Of a stretch of 64,000 nucleotides of DNA, positions 1-8,963 are shown one piece after another. The notes beneath the pieces are model-generated. The model saw nothing but the letters and a program-made list of their open reading frames with translations, was not told the DNA's origin and did not search any database. A program made the position numbers and the translations under genes. Source of the DNA: an uncultured Pseudomonadota bacterium (GTDB lineage: Bacteria; Bdellovibrionota_B; Oligoflexia; Oligoflexales; CAIYRB01). Numbering within the stretch: position 1 is the first letter of the stretch; every line of letters begins with the position of its first letter. The stretch spans positions 1-64,000 of the forward strand of contig CAIWTN010000185.1 in NCBI GenBank assembly GCA_903915625.1, in the 5' to 3' direction.

Positions 1-36
1 CTTAACTCGATTACCGAATCAATGCAGGATCAGTTT

Positions 37-78
37 AAAAAAAAATCTTTAGATATTTAAAAATATCTAAAGATTTTT
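37..78 (-). terminator. Rho-independent terminator of the small minus-strand ORF
   Basis: A perfect 18-bp inverted repeat (AAAAATCTTTAGATATTT and its complement, positions 41-58 and 61-78) with a 2-base centre. On the minus strand it is followed by a run of nine T. It lies downstream of the stop of the small ORF at 149-292. The stem is AT-rich, so its strength is uncertain, but the T-run gives it a clear direction. Confidence 0.6.
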
Positions 79-148
79 CAATAATTACAGTTTTTTATCT
101 AGGGGTTGACTTGCAAACCCCATCAAAAAATCTAGGCCGATCGCAGCA

Positions 149-292
149 CTAGCGCAGCGATCGACTGTAAAGGTTCTTATTCGCCTGGGAAACAGCTGGG
201 GCCGTAAGCAAAAGGAAGGATTTGGCGACAGAAATAGCAACGATACTGAAGAAAAACACGTAAAGAGGAGTTGTCGGCGAGTACCCCATCAT
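149..292 (-). CDS. Small hydrophobic or exported peptide, 47 aa, unlisted
   Basis: This ORF is below the length cut of the supplied track. It starts at ATG 292 (ATG ATG in tandem), with AAAGGA six bases upstream, and stops at TAG 149. The product begins MMGYSPTTPLYVFFF, continues with a hydrophobic stretch over about residues 10-36, and ends in the polar tail NKNLYSRSLR. The segment TAPAVSQA before that tail looks like a signal-peptidase site, so the product could be an exported decapeptide; it could equally be a small inner-membrane protein. A TTGACA promoter lies upstream (344-373) and a hairpin plus T-run downstream (37-78), giving a complete transcription unit. I recognise no family. Confidence 0.5.
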   Translation of the reverse strand: MMGYSPTTPLYVFFFSIVAISVAKSFLLLTAPAVSQANKNLYSRSLR

Positions 293-343
293 GCTGATTC
301 CTTTCATGACACGTCTGCATAGCCCATTGGCAATGCCTTAAAT

Positions 344-373
344 CTAATATGGGGTCTCATTTTGATTTGTCAA
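344..373 (-). promoter_or_regulatory. Sigma-70-type promoter for the small ORF
   Basis: On the minus strand a perfect TTGACA (368-373) is followed after 18 bases by TATTAG (344-349). Transcription would begin near 337, leaving a leader of about 45 bases before the ATG at 292. The rest of the 293-583 stretch holds no gene that I can support. Confidence 0.5.
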
Positions 374-583
374 AATTGAAAATGAAGAAATATGACTTCG
401 CTTTTGGTGAACTTTGCGACTGCGCGAAATCCCACAGTGCGCTCGATCAACGGGGGAAATTCGCTGGCACAAATGGTGCAATGAATTTTCTGTGATTTGT
501 GATCGATCTGGTTGTGACCTTTGGAAGGCACAACTATCACCAGCCACGCCTCCAAAGCGCGCGGCCGTGATCTGGAGCCTGTC

Positions 584-1102
584 ATGTTAACACAGCAGCA
601 GTTGAGCGAGTTTCTTGCGGCTCTTAATTCTAAAAGAGTAGCCACTGAAGCCACTATGAGCCTAGCAAAGCGCCATGCGTTAGCAGATCTGACACAAGAA
701 GCCACCGGAGAGCTAAGTCACGTAAGACTACATCCAGCAGACTTAGGTGCAGATGCAGCAGAGCAGGAGACTGAGCTTGTGATCACTGGCCTAGAAGCGG
801 CGACACTTGCACAAGTCGATGAGGCCCTCAAGCGACTCAGAGAGGGCTGCTACGGTGTATGTGAATGCTGCGGTCAAGATATCGCTATTGAGCGCTTGAA
901 GGTAATTCCCGAGACAGCATATTGCCTGAATTGCGAGATGGACAGGGAAGACGCGACGGCAAGTAAAAATCCGCAATTTATCGATGGCCATATCAGTCAT
1001 GCAGCCTATGTCAGCGGCGAAGATGACACTGCCGAGCGATTCACAAAAGCAGAGTCACAAGGTCGAAACCTAGAAGATGCGTCTAATATCCCATCTCCTT
1101 AG
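584..1102 (+). CDS. DksA/TraR-family C4 zinc-finger transcription regulator
   Basis: 172 aa from ATG 584, which has GGAG six bases upstream; the longer track start (TTG 521) has no such site. DksA/TraR proteins enter the RNA polymerase secondary channel and adjust initiation, often with ppGpp. The N-terminal part is helical and charged, with an acidic tip region (ADLGADAAEQE). The zinc finger has four cysteines at about 93, 96, 114 and 117 (CECC ... CLNC) in the family spacing C-x2-C-x17-C-x2-C, with the conserved RLKVIPETAYC segment. It is closer to general DksA-like regulators than to canonical DksA. The hydrolase gene follows 30 bases downstream and may be cotranscribed. Confidence 0.85.
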   Translation: MLTQQQLSEFLAALNSKRVATEATMSLAKRHALADLTQEATGELSHVRLHPADLGADAAEQETELVITGLEAATLAQVDEALKRLREGCYGVCECCGQDIAIERLKVIPETAYCLNCEMDREDATASKNPQFIDGHISHAAYVSGEDDTAERFTKAESQGRNLEDASNIPSP

Positions 1103-1132
1103 GCGTTTCTTGGCACGAGAACGGGAGATCCC

Positions 1133-1867
1133 ATGACACACCGGAGTCCCCAAGAGATCCAAATCAAAAGCAATGGTCTAGAACTTCACGGCGCTCTCTT
1201 GCTTGCGGAGACCATACCGTCTTCGCTGGTGATATTCGCACATGGCAGCGGCAGTAGCCGTCATAGCAAACGAAATCAATTTGTCGCAAGAAAATTGGCC
1301 GACGCTGGTTTGAGCTCCCTGCTTTTTGATCTGCTAACAGACGCGGAGGAGGAGATTGATACGCGAACGCGACACTTACGCTTCGATATCGCGCTTCTTG
1401 CAAAGCGCCTGATGTTAGCTACGCGCTGGGCACAATCACAGCCATCACTGAGTCAAGCTAAAATTGGTTATTTTGGTGCTAGCACAGGTGCAGCTGCCGC
1501 TTTGGTCGCCGCAGCAAACCTCGGTGACACTATCAAAGCTGTTGTATCTCGGGGCGGCCGCCCAGATCTGGCCGGTGGTGACCTCCCTTTGGTGCTCGCC
1601 CCAACGCTGCTAATAGTCGGTGGCCATGACGAACAGGTCATCAGCTTGAATCGTACAGCTTTAGGCCAATTGATGGCAGATCCTGCACGACTAGAGATCG
1701 TACCCGGTGCAACTCACTTGTTTGAAGAGCCTGGCACCCTCGAGAGAGTCGCCGACCTCGCAGTATCCTGGTTCTGTCGTTATCTGCGCCCACCGCAAGA
1801 AGCTCTTGGCTGGTCTAAAACGCCAAAGGCTAGTAAAGTCGGAACCATCAACTCGACCTCTACATAA
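1133..1867 (+). CDS. Alpha/beta hydrolase, dienelactone-hydrolase type
   Basis: 244 aa, ATG preceded by GGGAGATC. The fold is an alpha/beta hydrolase: the oxyanion-loop region FAHGSGSSRHS near residue 35, the nucleophile elbow G-A-S-T-G near residue 115, the acid in VGGHDEQV near 165, and the catalytic His in GATHLFEEPG near 195. This subgroup (small dienelactone-hydrolase-like proteins) is often linked or fused to phosphoribosyltransferases in other bacteria; no such partner is present here. The substrate is unknown. It lies between the DksA-like gene and a YbjT-like gene on the same strand, with short gaps, so the three may form one operon. Confidence 0.8.
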   Translation: MTHRSPQEIQIKSNGLELHGALLLAETIPSSLVIFAHGSGSSRHSKRNQFVARKLADAGLSSLLFDLLTDAEEEIDTRTRHLRFDIALLAKRLMLATRWAQSQPSLSQAKIGYFGASTGAAAALVAAANLGDTIKAVVSRGGRPDLAGGDLPLVLAPTLLIVGGHDEQVISLNRTALGQLMADPARLEIVPGATHLFEEPGTLERVADLAVSWFCRYLRPPQEALGWSKTPKASKVGTINSTST

Positions 1868-1892
1868 AATTTGAGACCTTGGCGGAGCGAAT

Positions 1893-3314
1893 ATGCGCGT
1901 GGCGGTAGTGGGTGCCTCAGGATTTGTCGGCAAATCCTTGATTAACTATCTGCTAGATCACACTCGCCATGAAGTCGTCGCGTTAAGCCGCACGCCTTTA
2001 GCCGTGAATCACCCCGAGGCTCCGTCACGCTACCGCGCTATTAGCTGTGATCTGCATAATCTGCTGCAGCTAGAGCAAGCTCTTGAAGGTATTGACACGG
2101 CATTTTACCTGGTCCATTCGATGCTCCCAGGGGCTAGGTTAAATCAGGGAAACTTCTCTGATTTTGACCTTAGCTTAGCCGATAACTTTGCTCGTACCGC
2201 ACGCCTACGCGGCGTCAAACATGTCATTTACTTAAGCGGTCTAGTTCCAGCCGGGAATACGATTTCCCAGCACTTACAGAGTCGCCTCGAGGTAGAAACT
2301 ACCTTGCGGTCTTATCTACCCAATGTGACATGTTTACGCACTGGAATGATTATTGGACCAAAGGGGTCGTCATTCACCATCTTGATCCGGCTGGCGCAGC
2401 GCCTCCCGCTCATGGTGTGTCCGGGCTGGACGACTAATCGCTGCCAAATCATCGTGCTCGCTGACGTCGTTCGCTGCTTAAGCGCTTGTCTGGACCGCCC
2501 CGACCTCCAAGGCAAGACATTCGACTTAGGCGCTAATCCGCCTGTCAGTTACCGCGGGATGATTGCGGACACTGCGCAGCTCCTCGGTAAAAAACCGATC
2601 ATGCTGAACTTCCCTTACTTCACTATAGGTCTTAGTAAACTCTGGGTGCGCCTTGTGACTGGAGCACCTAAAGATCTCGTGTACCCGCTCATTAATAGTC
2701 TGAGTGAGTCGATGTTAGTGAGACCGGACCACCAATGGCCTGACCGCGATCCGCCGTTTAAGGATTTTCTCACCGCTGCCCGCGAGACCTTACCGGATGT
2801 GCTCTCTTCTGGAGAAAAACCGCACGCTTTTCGTGGCTTCAAGCCAGGAAAGGACGGGACCGTGCGCTCGATCCAGCGCTTACCGTTGCCACAGGGCAGG
2901 CGGGCTGCATGGGTGGCACAGCAGTATTTGGCACGTCTGCCAAAAGTATTTCCATTATTGGTAAAAGTCCGAAATCAAGACGACCGAGTTTTGCTCCAAC
3001 TAACTTTTTTACCCATCACCCTTCTTGTCCTGAAATATAGCCCTGAACGCAGTGCGCCCGATCGCCAACTTTTTTACGTTCAGGGTGGCTTACTATGCAG
3101 CAGAAAGAATCGGCGTGGTCGATTAGAGCTGAGGGAAACATTAGGCGGCACGGCTTGCCTAGCAGCTGTCCATGACTTTCGTCCTGCATTACCTTGGGTC
3201 ATCTATAGATGGACGCAGGCAGAAGTGCATCGCTGGTTTATGTACCGACTAGCTCGCGCGATCCAAAAAGATGCCAATAAAAAAGCGCTAGCTGAGCCAG
3301 CTAGCGCTACTTAG
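1893..3314 (+). CDS. NAD(P)-binding SDR protein with C-terminal DUF2867-like domain (YbjT-like)
   Basis: 473 aa. The N-terminal Rossmann fold has VVGASGFVGKSL at residues 4-15, followed by an atypical SDR body (YLVHSMLPG, HVIYLSGLVP, CLRTGMIIGPKGSS). The last ~150 residues resemble the DUF2867 domain found in YbjT-type proteins. The reaction is unknown for the family; a nucleotide-sugar or quinone-related role is only guessed elsewhere. The final codons (KKALAEPASAT) lie inside a hairpin that serves as the terminator of the convergent peroxidase gene, so this C-terminal tail is shaped by an RNA structure on the other strand. Confidence 0.8.
   Translation: MRVAVVGASGFVGKSLINYLLDHTRHEVVALSRTPLAVNHPEAPSRYRAISCDLHNLLQLEQALEGIDTAFYLVHSMLPGARLNQGNFSDFDLSLADNFARTARLRGVKHVIYLSGLVPAGNTISQHLQSRLEVETTLRSYLPNVTCLRTGMIIGPKGSSFTILIRLAQRLPLMVCPGWTTNRCQIIVLADVVRCLSACLDRPDLQGKTFDLGANPPVSYRGMIADTAQLLGKKPIMLNFPYFTIGLSKLWVRLVTGAPKDLVYPLINSLSESMLVRPDHQWPDRDPPFKDFLTAARETLPDVLSSGEKPHAFRGFKPGKDGTVRSIQRLPLPQGRRAAWVAQQYLARLPKVFPLLVKVRNQDDRVLLQLTFLPITLLVLKYSPERSAPDRQLFYVQGGLLCSRKNRRGRLELRETLGGTACLAAVHDFRPALPWVIYRWTQAEVHRWFMYRLARAIQKDANKKALAEPASAT
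3278..3308 (-). terminator. Terminator of the glutathione peroxidase gene, inside the 3' end of the opposite CDS
   Basis: A perfect 10-bp inverted repeat, AGCGCTAGCT (3284-3293) and AGCTAGCGCT (3299-3308), with a 5-base loop. On the minus strand the stem is followed by TTTTTTATT, a typical Rho-independent signal. It overlaps the last codons of the plus-strand YbjT-like gene. Confidence 0.85.
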
Positions 3315-3347
3315 AGTTCGCAAAGCGAGACTCAAATAGAACGAGTA

Positions 3348-3902
3348 TTAGGTCTTCGCATCGGCTAGCGCCGTCTCAATAGCTTTGTTCAACTCAGCGT
3401 CTCCAGGAGCGACACCTGAGGAGAAGCGCCCCACCACTTCGCCGCGGCGGTTCACGAGAAATTTCTCGAAATTCCACTGCACGTCGCCAGATTTTGCTGA
3501 GTTGGCAGTCAAGTATTTGTAGACTGGATGACGCTCGGGGCCGTTAACGTGTGCCTTCTTGAACATAGGAAATTTGACGCCGTAATTCTTCTCACAGAAC
3601 TTGGCAATCGACTCCCCCTCAAGATCTTCCTGATGAAAATCATCGCTCGGGAATCCCAGAACGACAAGGCCGCGATCTTTGTAACTATCGTAAAGTTTTT
3701 GCAGGCCAGCGTACTGCGGTGTGTAGCCGCAGCGTGACGCTGTATTCACAACCAGAACAACTTTACCGCTGTAAGTTTTGAAGCCTACGTTCTCGCCGCG
3801 AAGATTTTTTGCCTCTAAAGCTGAAAACTCCTGCTTATCAGCTTTGGCCATAGCCAATGCACCGCCCAAGGAAAAGGATAGGAGGAAAGCCAGAAACCGC
3901 AT
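3348..3902 (-). CDS. Glutathione peroxidase-family thiol peroxidase, exported
   Basis: 184 aa, starting at ATG 3902. Residues 1-20 form a signal peptide (MRFLAFLLSFSLGGALAMAKA), so the enzyme probably acts in the periplasm. Family motifs are present: the peroxidatic Cys in ASRCGYTPQY, a second Cys in FCEKNYGVKFPMF typical of the thioredoxin-dependent bacterial members, and WNFEKFLVNRRGEVV with the catalytic Trp/Asn. It should reduce hydrogen peroxide or lipid peroxides using thioredoxin-like reductants. It stands alone, with its own terminator embedded in the neighbouring gene. Identity is secure; export is inferred from the N-terminus. Confidence 0.9.
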   Translation of the reverse strand: MRFLAFLLSFSLGGALAMAKADKQEFSALEAKNLRGENVGFKTYSGKVVLVVNTASRCGYTPQYAGLQKLYDSYKDRGLVVLGFPSDDFHQEDLEGESIAKFCEKNYGVKFPMFKKAHVNGPERHPVYKYLTANSAKSGDVQWNFEKFLVNRRGEVVGRFSSGVAPGDAELNKAIETALADAKT

Positions 3903-4035
3903 AAGTTCTCCTTAAGATTTAGTTCGCTTAAATATCATGTCATGCGATCTTATGCCGGAATCAGCAGTCGCGCCAGTCGCGAGCAACAGATATGGTGCCG
4001 CTTCTATTTGACTGAAGCCTTTGGAGACATCTCTC

Positions 4036-5019
4036 ATGAGTAAATCTCAACCACGCGCAGCCATTATAGGGGCCGGGGTCTGCGGCTTGAATTGCGCACG
4101 GCATTTAAACCAGCACGGGTGGGACGTTGACGTCTATGACAAAGGTCGAGGCATCGGCGGCAGATTAGCTGTCAAACGCATTGATGGCCTCGGTAGCGTT
4201 GATTTAGGCGCTCAATTCATGACCGCATTGACGCCTGAATTCATCTCACTTTTGAGCGATGAGGAAAAGCAGGGGCGCGTTAGGCCCTGGGGTGCCCGCA
4301 TCGCCTACATTCATTCAAAAGCGCATGAGCAAGCTAGCTCGCAAATCCGTTGGATTGGGACTCCCGGAATGAATGCCTGGTTAGAGTCGGTGTGGCCTCG
4401 CACGCAAATTAAATTCAATCAGCAGATCGATAAGGTCACGCGGGGCTCAGATGGTCGCTGGATCTTAGGCGGGACTACGACAGCGCCCTATGACTGCGTC
4501 ATACTGGCTATGCCACCTAAGCAAGCGGCGGATCTCGCTCGCGACACACCTCTTGAGGAAGCGTTACGCGCAGTGCCGATGACCCCGTGCTGGGCTGCCT
4601 TGGCCCTATTTGACCAACCATTATCAGTCGACTTTGATGCGGCGTTTATCCGCATCGGCGGCCTCGATTGGATTGCAGCCAATCACACCAAACCTGGTCG
4701 CACGCCTCACCCTGCTGCATGGACTCTCCATGCTGGCGCAGATCTTTCTAATGAACTACTCGAGAAGACCACTGAGCAGGTCGCTCCCCGACTGCTCAGC
4801 GCCCTGGCCGAAGCCCTGGGGACTAAGTTACCCAACGGTCACATCCCTCTAACCCATCGCTGGCGTTATGCGGCACCCACCGCAGCCCAGCCTACCGGAG
4901 TCTTATGGAACCCAGACTTGGGCATTGGGGCCGGTGGCGACTGGGCTGTCGGTGGACGAGTGGAGGGTGCCTTCACGGCAGGTCGATTACTCGCAGAGGC
5001 CGTGGTCGCTCCACGCTGA
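4036..5019 (+). CDS. FAD-dependent oxidoreductase, renalase-like
   Basis: 327 aa from ATG 4036; GGAG lies ten bases upstream, and the track start is a TTG five codons earlier inside that region. The N-terminus has the dinucleotide-binding motif AAIIGAGVCGLNCA followed by the ADP-ribose acid in VYDKGRGIGGRL, a typical renalase/amine-oxidase signature. The C-terminal FAD-contact region is LGIGAGGDWAVGGRVEGAFTAG. Bacterial renalases oxidise wrong isomers of NAD(P)H; this family also contains proteins of unknown substrate. No obvious operon partner; tRNA-Ser lies downstream. Confidence 0.85.
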   Translation: MSKSQPRAAIIGAGVCGLNCARHLNQHGWDVDVYDKGRGIGGRLAVKRIDGLGSVDLGAQFMTALTPEFISLLSDEEKQGRVRPWGARIAYIHSKAHEQASSQIRWIGTPGMNAWLESVWPRTQIKFNQQIDKVTRGSDGRWILGGTTTAPYDCVILAMPPKQAADLARDTPLEEALRAVPMTPCWAALALFDQPLSVDFDAAFIRIGGLDWIAANHTKPGRTPHPAAWTLHAGADLSNELLEKTTEQVAPRLLSALAEALGTKLPNGHIPLTHRWRYAAPTAAQPTGVLWNPDLGIGAGGDWAVGGRVEGAFTAGRLLAEAVVAPR

Positions 5020-5113
5020 CCTTGCGTCAGCTAATAAAATACAATTATCTCGTATGGTTACAAAAAATCCACACGGACCGGCGAAGAGTCTTAGATATTT
5101 CGATAAATTTGCG

Positions 5114-5142
5114 GTGAAAACTCCGTCACTTCCGGCTATAAC
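5114..5142 (+). promoter_or_regulatory. Sigma-70-type promoter of tRNA-Ser
   Basis: GTGAAA (5114-5119) and TATAAC (5137-5142) are separated by 17 bases, and the mature tRNA 5' end follows 11 bases later. The -35 box matches consensus at four of six positions. The position next to the tRNA supports the call. Confidence 0.5.
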
Positions 5143-5153
5143 CTGAGGCCCGT

Positions 5154-5243
<90 letters not shown>

Positions 5244-5370
5244 CCCCCAAGTTTCCGAATTAATTCCAGAAATACCCCCCGCAAACACTGCTGATGCTGC
5301 TTCGGCTGCAGAAAACCTGCTGTGCCGTAAGCTACTTAAGTTCAGCTGGCGTAAACTCCAGTAAATTGGT

Positions 5371-5423
5371 AGACATTTCCGCCAACGGAATTAATGTCTG
5401 AGAGTGGGTCTCTCTGAGAGAGA
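5371..5423 (+). promoter_or_regulatory. Two inverted repeats in the suf operon leader
   Basis: Upstream of sufB there is an interrupted hairpin, AGACATT-TCC ... GGA-att-AATGTCT (5371-5399), followed closely by the symmetric element TCTCTCT-g-AGAGAGA (5409-5423). The sufB start is at 5446. They could be operator half-sites for the Rrf2-type regulator encoded at the end of the operon, or mRNA structures near the ribosome site. Neither matches a consensus I can name. Confidence 0.4.
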
Positions 5424-5445
5424 GCCTATGGACTTGGAGGTCAAC

Positions 5446-6891
5446 ATGACTTCGGACGCTGCGACGCAGTCGTTCTCAAACCGCGAATACAAGTATGGCT
5501 TCGTCACCGATGTGGAAGCGGATGCTTTCCCTAAGGGACTGGATGAAGATGTCATCCGCCGACTTTCGCAAATCAAGAACGAGCCCGATTTTGTCCTCGA
5601 GTTCCGACTCAAGGCTTTTCGTTACTGGCAAAAGATGGAGGTACCGCAGTGGGCGCACGTCAATTACCCACCGATCGACTTCCAAGATATTCGCTATTAT
5701 TCGGCGCCTAAAAAGAAAGCGCCTGGTCCCAAGAGCCTCGACGAGGTCGATGCTGAAATTATCGATACCTTTAATCGCTTGGGCATCCCGCTCGCCGAGC
5801 AAAAACGCCTTACTGGCGTGGCCGTAGATGCTGTCTTTGACTCGGTCTCCGTAGCAACGACTCACAAAGAAGAACTAGCCAAGCATGGGGTGATCTTCTG
5901 TTCTTTTTCCGAAGCCCTGCGCGAACACCCAGAGCTAGTGAAGCGCTGGCTCGGCAGTGTAGTCCCATATAAAGACAACTACTACGCTGCACTTAACTCA
6001 GCAGTGTTCAGCGACGGTTCTTTTGTATACATCCCGAAAGGCGTTAGGTGTCCGCTCGAACTATCGACCTATTTCCGTATCAATGCGGCAGAAACTGGCC
6101 AGTTTGAGCGCACGCTGATCATCGCTGAAGAAGGCAGCCACGTTAGCTACCTCGAAGGCTGTACAGCTCCTATGAGGGACGAAAATCAGTTACACGCAGC
6201 TGTCGTGGAACTAGTAGCTCTAGCTAATGCCGAGATCAAATATTCGACCGTCCAAAACTGGTACGCGGGCGATAAAGAAGGCAAAGGCGGCATCTATAAT
6301 TTCGTCACCAAACGCGGCATCTGCTTAGGTGAAAGGTCGAAAATCTCCTGGACTCAGGTTGAGACCGGCTCGGCCATCACCTGGAAGTATCCAAGTGTGA
6401 TCCTGCAAGGTGATTACTCAACCGGTGAATTTTATTCCGTCGCCTTGACTAACAACAAGATGCAAGCCGACACCGGTACCAAGATGGTGCATATCGGTAA
6501 GAATACGACCAGCAAGATCGTATCCAAGGGAATTTCGGCCGACGAATCGGTCAACAGCTACCGCGGCCAGGTAAAAATCCTGCCGTCAGCAACGAATGCA
6601 CGCAACTTCTCACAGTGTGATTCCATGTTGGTTGGCAATAAATGTAGTGCCAACACCTTTCCGTATATAGAAGTGAAGAACCCCACCGCACGCGTTGAGC
6701 ATGAGGCTAGCACCTCTAAGATCAGTGCAGAGCAGGTCTTCTATTTAAAGTCTCGTGGTCTTGACGACGAAGCAGCGATTAGTTTGCTGCTGAATGGTTT
6801 CTGCAAAGAGGTATTCAAAGAATTGCCTCTGGAGTTTTCTGTTGAGGCAGTGCGCCTGCTTGAAATGAAGCTCGAAGGGAGCGTTGGTTAA
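5446..6891 (+). CDS. sufB: Fe-S cluster assembly scaffold protein SufB
   Basis: 481 aa from ATG 5446, with GGAGG five bases upstream; the track start (GTG 5404) would add 14 unsupported residues. SufB is the scaffold subunit of the cytosolic SufBCD complex that builds Fe-S clusters on the SufB/SufD pair. Typical segments are NREYKYGF at the N-terminus, [37 protein letters not shown] and the C-terminal region with [23 protein letters not shown]. First gene of a tight operon, followed one base later by sufC. Length matches the family. Confidence 0.97.
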   Translation: MTSDAATQSFSNREYKYGFVTDVEADAFPKGLDEDVIRRLSQIKNEPDFVLEFRLKAFRYWQKMEVPQWAHVNYPPIDFQDIRYYSAPKKKAPGPKSLDEVDAEIIDTFNRLGIPLAEQKRLTGVAVDAVFDSVSVATTHKEELAKHGVIFCSFSEALREHPELVKRWLGSVVPYKDNYYAALNSAVFSDGSFVYIPKGVRCPLELSTYFRINAAETGQFERTLIIAEEGSHVSYLEGCTAPMRDENQLHAAVVELVALANAEIKYSTVQNWYAGDKEGKGGIYNFVTKRGICLGERSKISWTQVETGSAITWKYPSVILQGDYSTGEFYSVALTNNKMQADTGTKMVHIGKNTTSKIVSKGISADESVNSYRGQVKILPSATNARNFSQCDSMLVGNKCSANTFPYIEVKNPTARVEHEASTSKISAEQVFYLKSRGLDDEAAISLLLNGFCKEVFKELPLEFSVEAVRLLEMKLEGSVG

Positions 6892-6892
6892 T

Positions 6893-7645
6893 ATGTTAGA
6901 GATTCGTGATTTAAAAGTCGAAGTCGACGAAAAGAGTATTCTAAAGGGACTCAACCTCACGGTTAAAGAGGGCGAAGTTCATGCCATCATGGGTCCCAAT
7001 GGATCTGGCAAAAGCACCTTGTCGAAAGTCATCGCTGGACATCCAGACTATAAAGTCAGCGGTGGTGAGCTAGCTTACGAGGTCAACTTCAAAAAGAAGA
7101 ATCTTCTCGATTTAAGTCCAGACGAACGTGCTCGCGAAGGCATCTTCCTCGCCTATCAATATCCAGTGGAAGTGCCTGGCGTTAACAATGCCGAATTCCT
7201 GCGCGCTGCCTTCAATGCCGCTGTCCGCCACCAAGGCGGCGAAGAGATGGATCCACTCGATTTTGATACATACTTACGAGAAAAAGTCCGCTATCTCGGC
7301 ATGAATGAGAAGTTCATCGACAGGCAACTAAACGTCGATTTCTCTGGTGGAGAAAAGAAACGCAACGAGATCCTCCAGATGGCGGTCCTCTCCCCTCGCC
7401 TATCGATCCTCGACGAGACCGATTCCGGCCTCGACGTTGACTCGCTGCGCTTAGTGTCCGAGGGCGTCAACAAGCTACGGACTGAGAACAACGCACTCAT
7501 ACTCATCACTCACTATCAGCGTATTCTCAACTACATCGTGCCAGACTATGTGCACGTATTAGCCGGTGGCCGCATTATCAAGAGCGGCGATAAAAATCTG
7601 GCTCTGGAGATTGAGGAACGCGGTTACGACTGGCTGCTGCAATAA
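6893..7645 (+). CDS. sufC: Fe-S cluster assembly ATPase SufC
   Basis: 250 aa from ATG 6893, with GAAGGGAG upstream and one base after the sufB stop. SufC is the ABC-type ATPase that drives the SufB/SufD scaffold. Walker A is GPNGSGKST near residue 35, the signature is FSGGEKKRNE near 146, and Walker B is SILDETDSGLD near 170, the SufC-typical form. The C-terminal HYQRILNYIVPDYVHVL segment is also characteristic. No transmembrane part, as expected for this cytosolic ATPase. Confidence 0.97.
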   Translation: MLEIRDLKVEVDEKSILKGLNLTVKEGEVHAIMGPNGSGKSTLSKVIAGHPDYKVSGGELAYEVNFKKKNLLDLSPDERAREGIFLAYQYPVEVPGVNNAEFLRAAFNAAVRHQGGEEMDPLDFDTYLREKVRYLGMNEKFIDRQLNVDFSGGEKKRNEILQMAVLSPRLSILDETDSGLDVDSLRLVSEGVNKLRTENNALILITHYQRILNYIVPDYVHVLAGGRIIKSGDKNLALEIEERGYDWLLQ

Positions 7646-7661
7646 GAAGGTGATGCCATCG

Positions 7662-8963
7662 ATGCAAAAGCAATCTGATCCACGCAATCCATTTGCCAAT
7701 GCCTTCGCTGCCTGGCAAGCGCAGCGTCAGGACCCAACCTGGGTTTCTGAACTGCGTCTGGACGCATTCACAGCCTTTGACACATCGGGTCTACCGACTC
7801 GTCGGGATGAAGAGTGGAAATATACGAGCCTGCGCCCTGTCAGTGACATCAACTACAGTCTTGCAGCAGTGCTCGCTGATTCCGCCACAGTTCGTGCGGC
7901 TGTCTCCGACTATATCGTTAGTGACGAAACCGTGCTGGTATTCGTCAACGGACAGCTATCTCTAAGCAACAGCAACATTGACCACAAGCAGCCAGGCCTG
8001 ACGTTGACGAGCTTAACGGACGCCCTTTCGAGCCATGGCGACTACTTGCGCCCACGTTTACAACAAAGCTTGATAGCAGCGCAGCCTTTTACCCGGCTTA
8101 ACACCGCTTTTCTCGGTAACGGCACCCTCATAGAACTTGCGCCAAACACCATCTGCGAACGTCCATTCCATATCTTGCACGTCAGTACGTCTGAGGCGCA
8201 TGATACGGCACAGGCTCCGCGACACTTTTTAGTATTAGGCGAGGGCAGCGAGCTCAAACTCACCGAGACCTTTGTTAGCGCAGCCGGGCACACGCGTTCC
8301 TTCACAAACAGCCACACTGATATACAGATCGCGCCCGGAGCACGACTGCAGTACAGCCGCATAGACCTTCAAAGTGAATTGGCGTTGCATGTCGGCCGTG
8401 GCCGTATTGAGCTCGGTCGCAGTGCAAGTCTAGACTCATTCTGTTATAGCGCCGGCGGTCGTCTCAGTCGTTACGATCTCGATGTAGTGCTGGCAGGTGA
8501 AGGAGCCGACGCTGAACTAAACGGCCTTTATTTGACTAAGGCAGGTCAAGTGGTTGACCATCACACCACTGTCCACCACTTGGTGCCAAATGCCACGAGC
8601 CGCCAGCTCTACAAAGGAATCCTCGACGGTGACAGCAGAGCTGTGTTCAACGGCAAGGTGATCGTGACTAGAGAGGCTCAAGGCACGAACGCGCAGCAGC
8701 TGAATAGGAACCTTTTACTCAGCGCTGACGCCGAGATCGACACTAAGCCCGAGCTGATGATCGATGCCGATGATGTGAAATGCTCCCACGGTGCCAGTAT
8801 CGGCCAGCTAGACGAAGATCAAATTTTTTATCTCCGCAGCAGAGGATTAACCTCTCTTGAAGCTCGCAAACTGCTGACGACGGCTTTTGCTGATGATGTC
8901 TTGCTGAAAGCGCCTCACGTCAGAAAGCGACTACGCTCAAGAACGATGGGGTACTTTACATGA
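7662..8963 (+). CDS. sufD: Fe-S cluster assembly protein SufD
   Basis: 433 aa when started at ATG 7662, where GGTGAT lies seven bases upstream; ATG 7653 is the alternative. The track start at 7566 lies within sufC and is unlikely. SufD is the paralogous partner of SufB in the SufBC2D scaffold. Recognisable parts are the N-terminal [14 protein letters not shown], and near the C-terminus the SufB/D core with [22 protein letters not shown]. The gene overlaps sufS by four bases (ATGA), showing coupled translation. Confidence 0.95.
   Translation: MQKQSDPRNPFANAFAAWQAQRQDPTWVSELRLDAFTAFDTSGLPTRRDEEWKYTSLRPVSDINYSLAAVLADSATVRAAVSDYIVSDETVLVFVNGQLSLSNSNIDHKQPGLTLTSLTDALSSHGDYLRPRLQQSLIAAQPFTRLNTAFLGNGTLIELAPNTICERPFHILHVSTSEAHDTAQAPRHFLVLGEGSELKLTETFVSAAGHTRSFTNSHTDIQIAPGARLQYSRIDLQSELALHVGRGRIELGRSASLDSFCYSAGGRLSRYDLDVVLAGEGADAELNGLYLTKAGQVVDHHTTVHHLVPNATSRQLYKGILDGDSRAVFNGKVIVTREAQGTNAQQLNRNLLLSADAEIDTKPELMIDADDVKCSHGASIGQLDEDQIFYLRSRGLTSLEARKLLTTAFADDVLLKAPHVRKRLRSRTMGYFT

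Noticed and set aside
344-705. Two minus-strand ORFs (344..547 and 370..705) before and across the DksA-like gene
   Set aside because: They overlap each other and the DksA-like gene, have no recognisable domain, and lie over a promoter region; treated as shadows.
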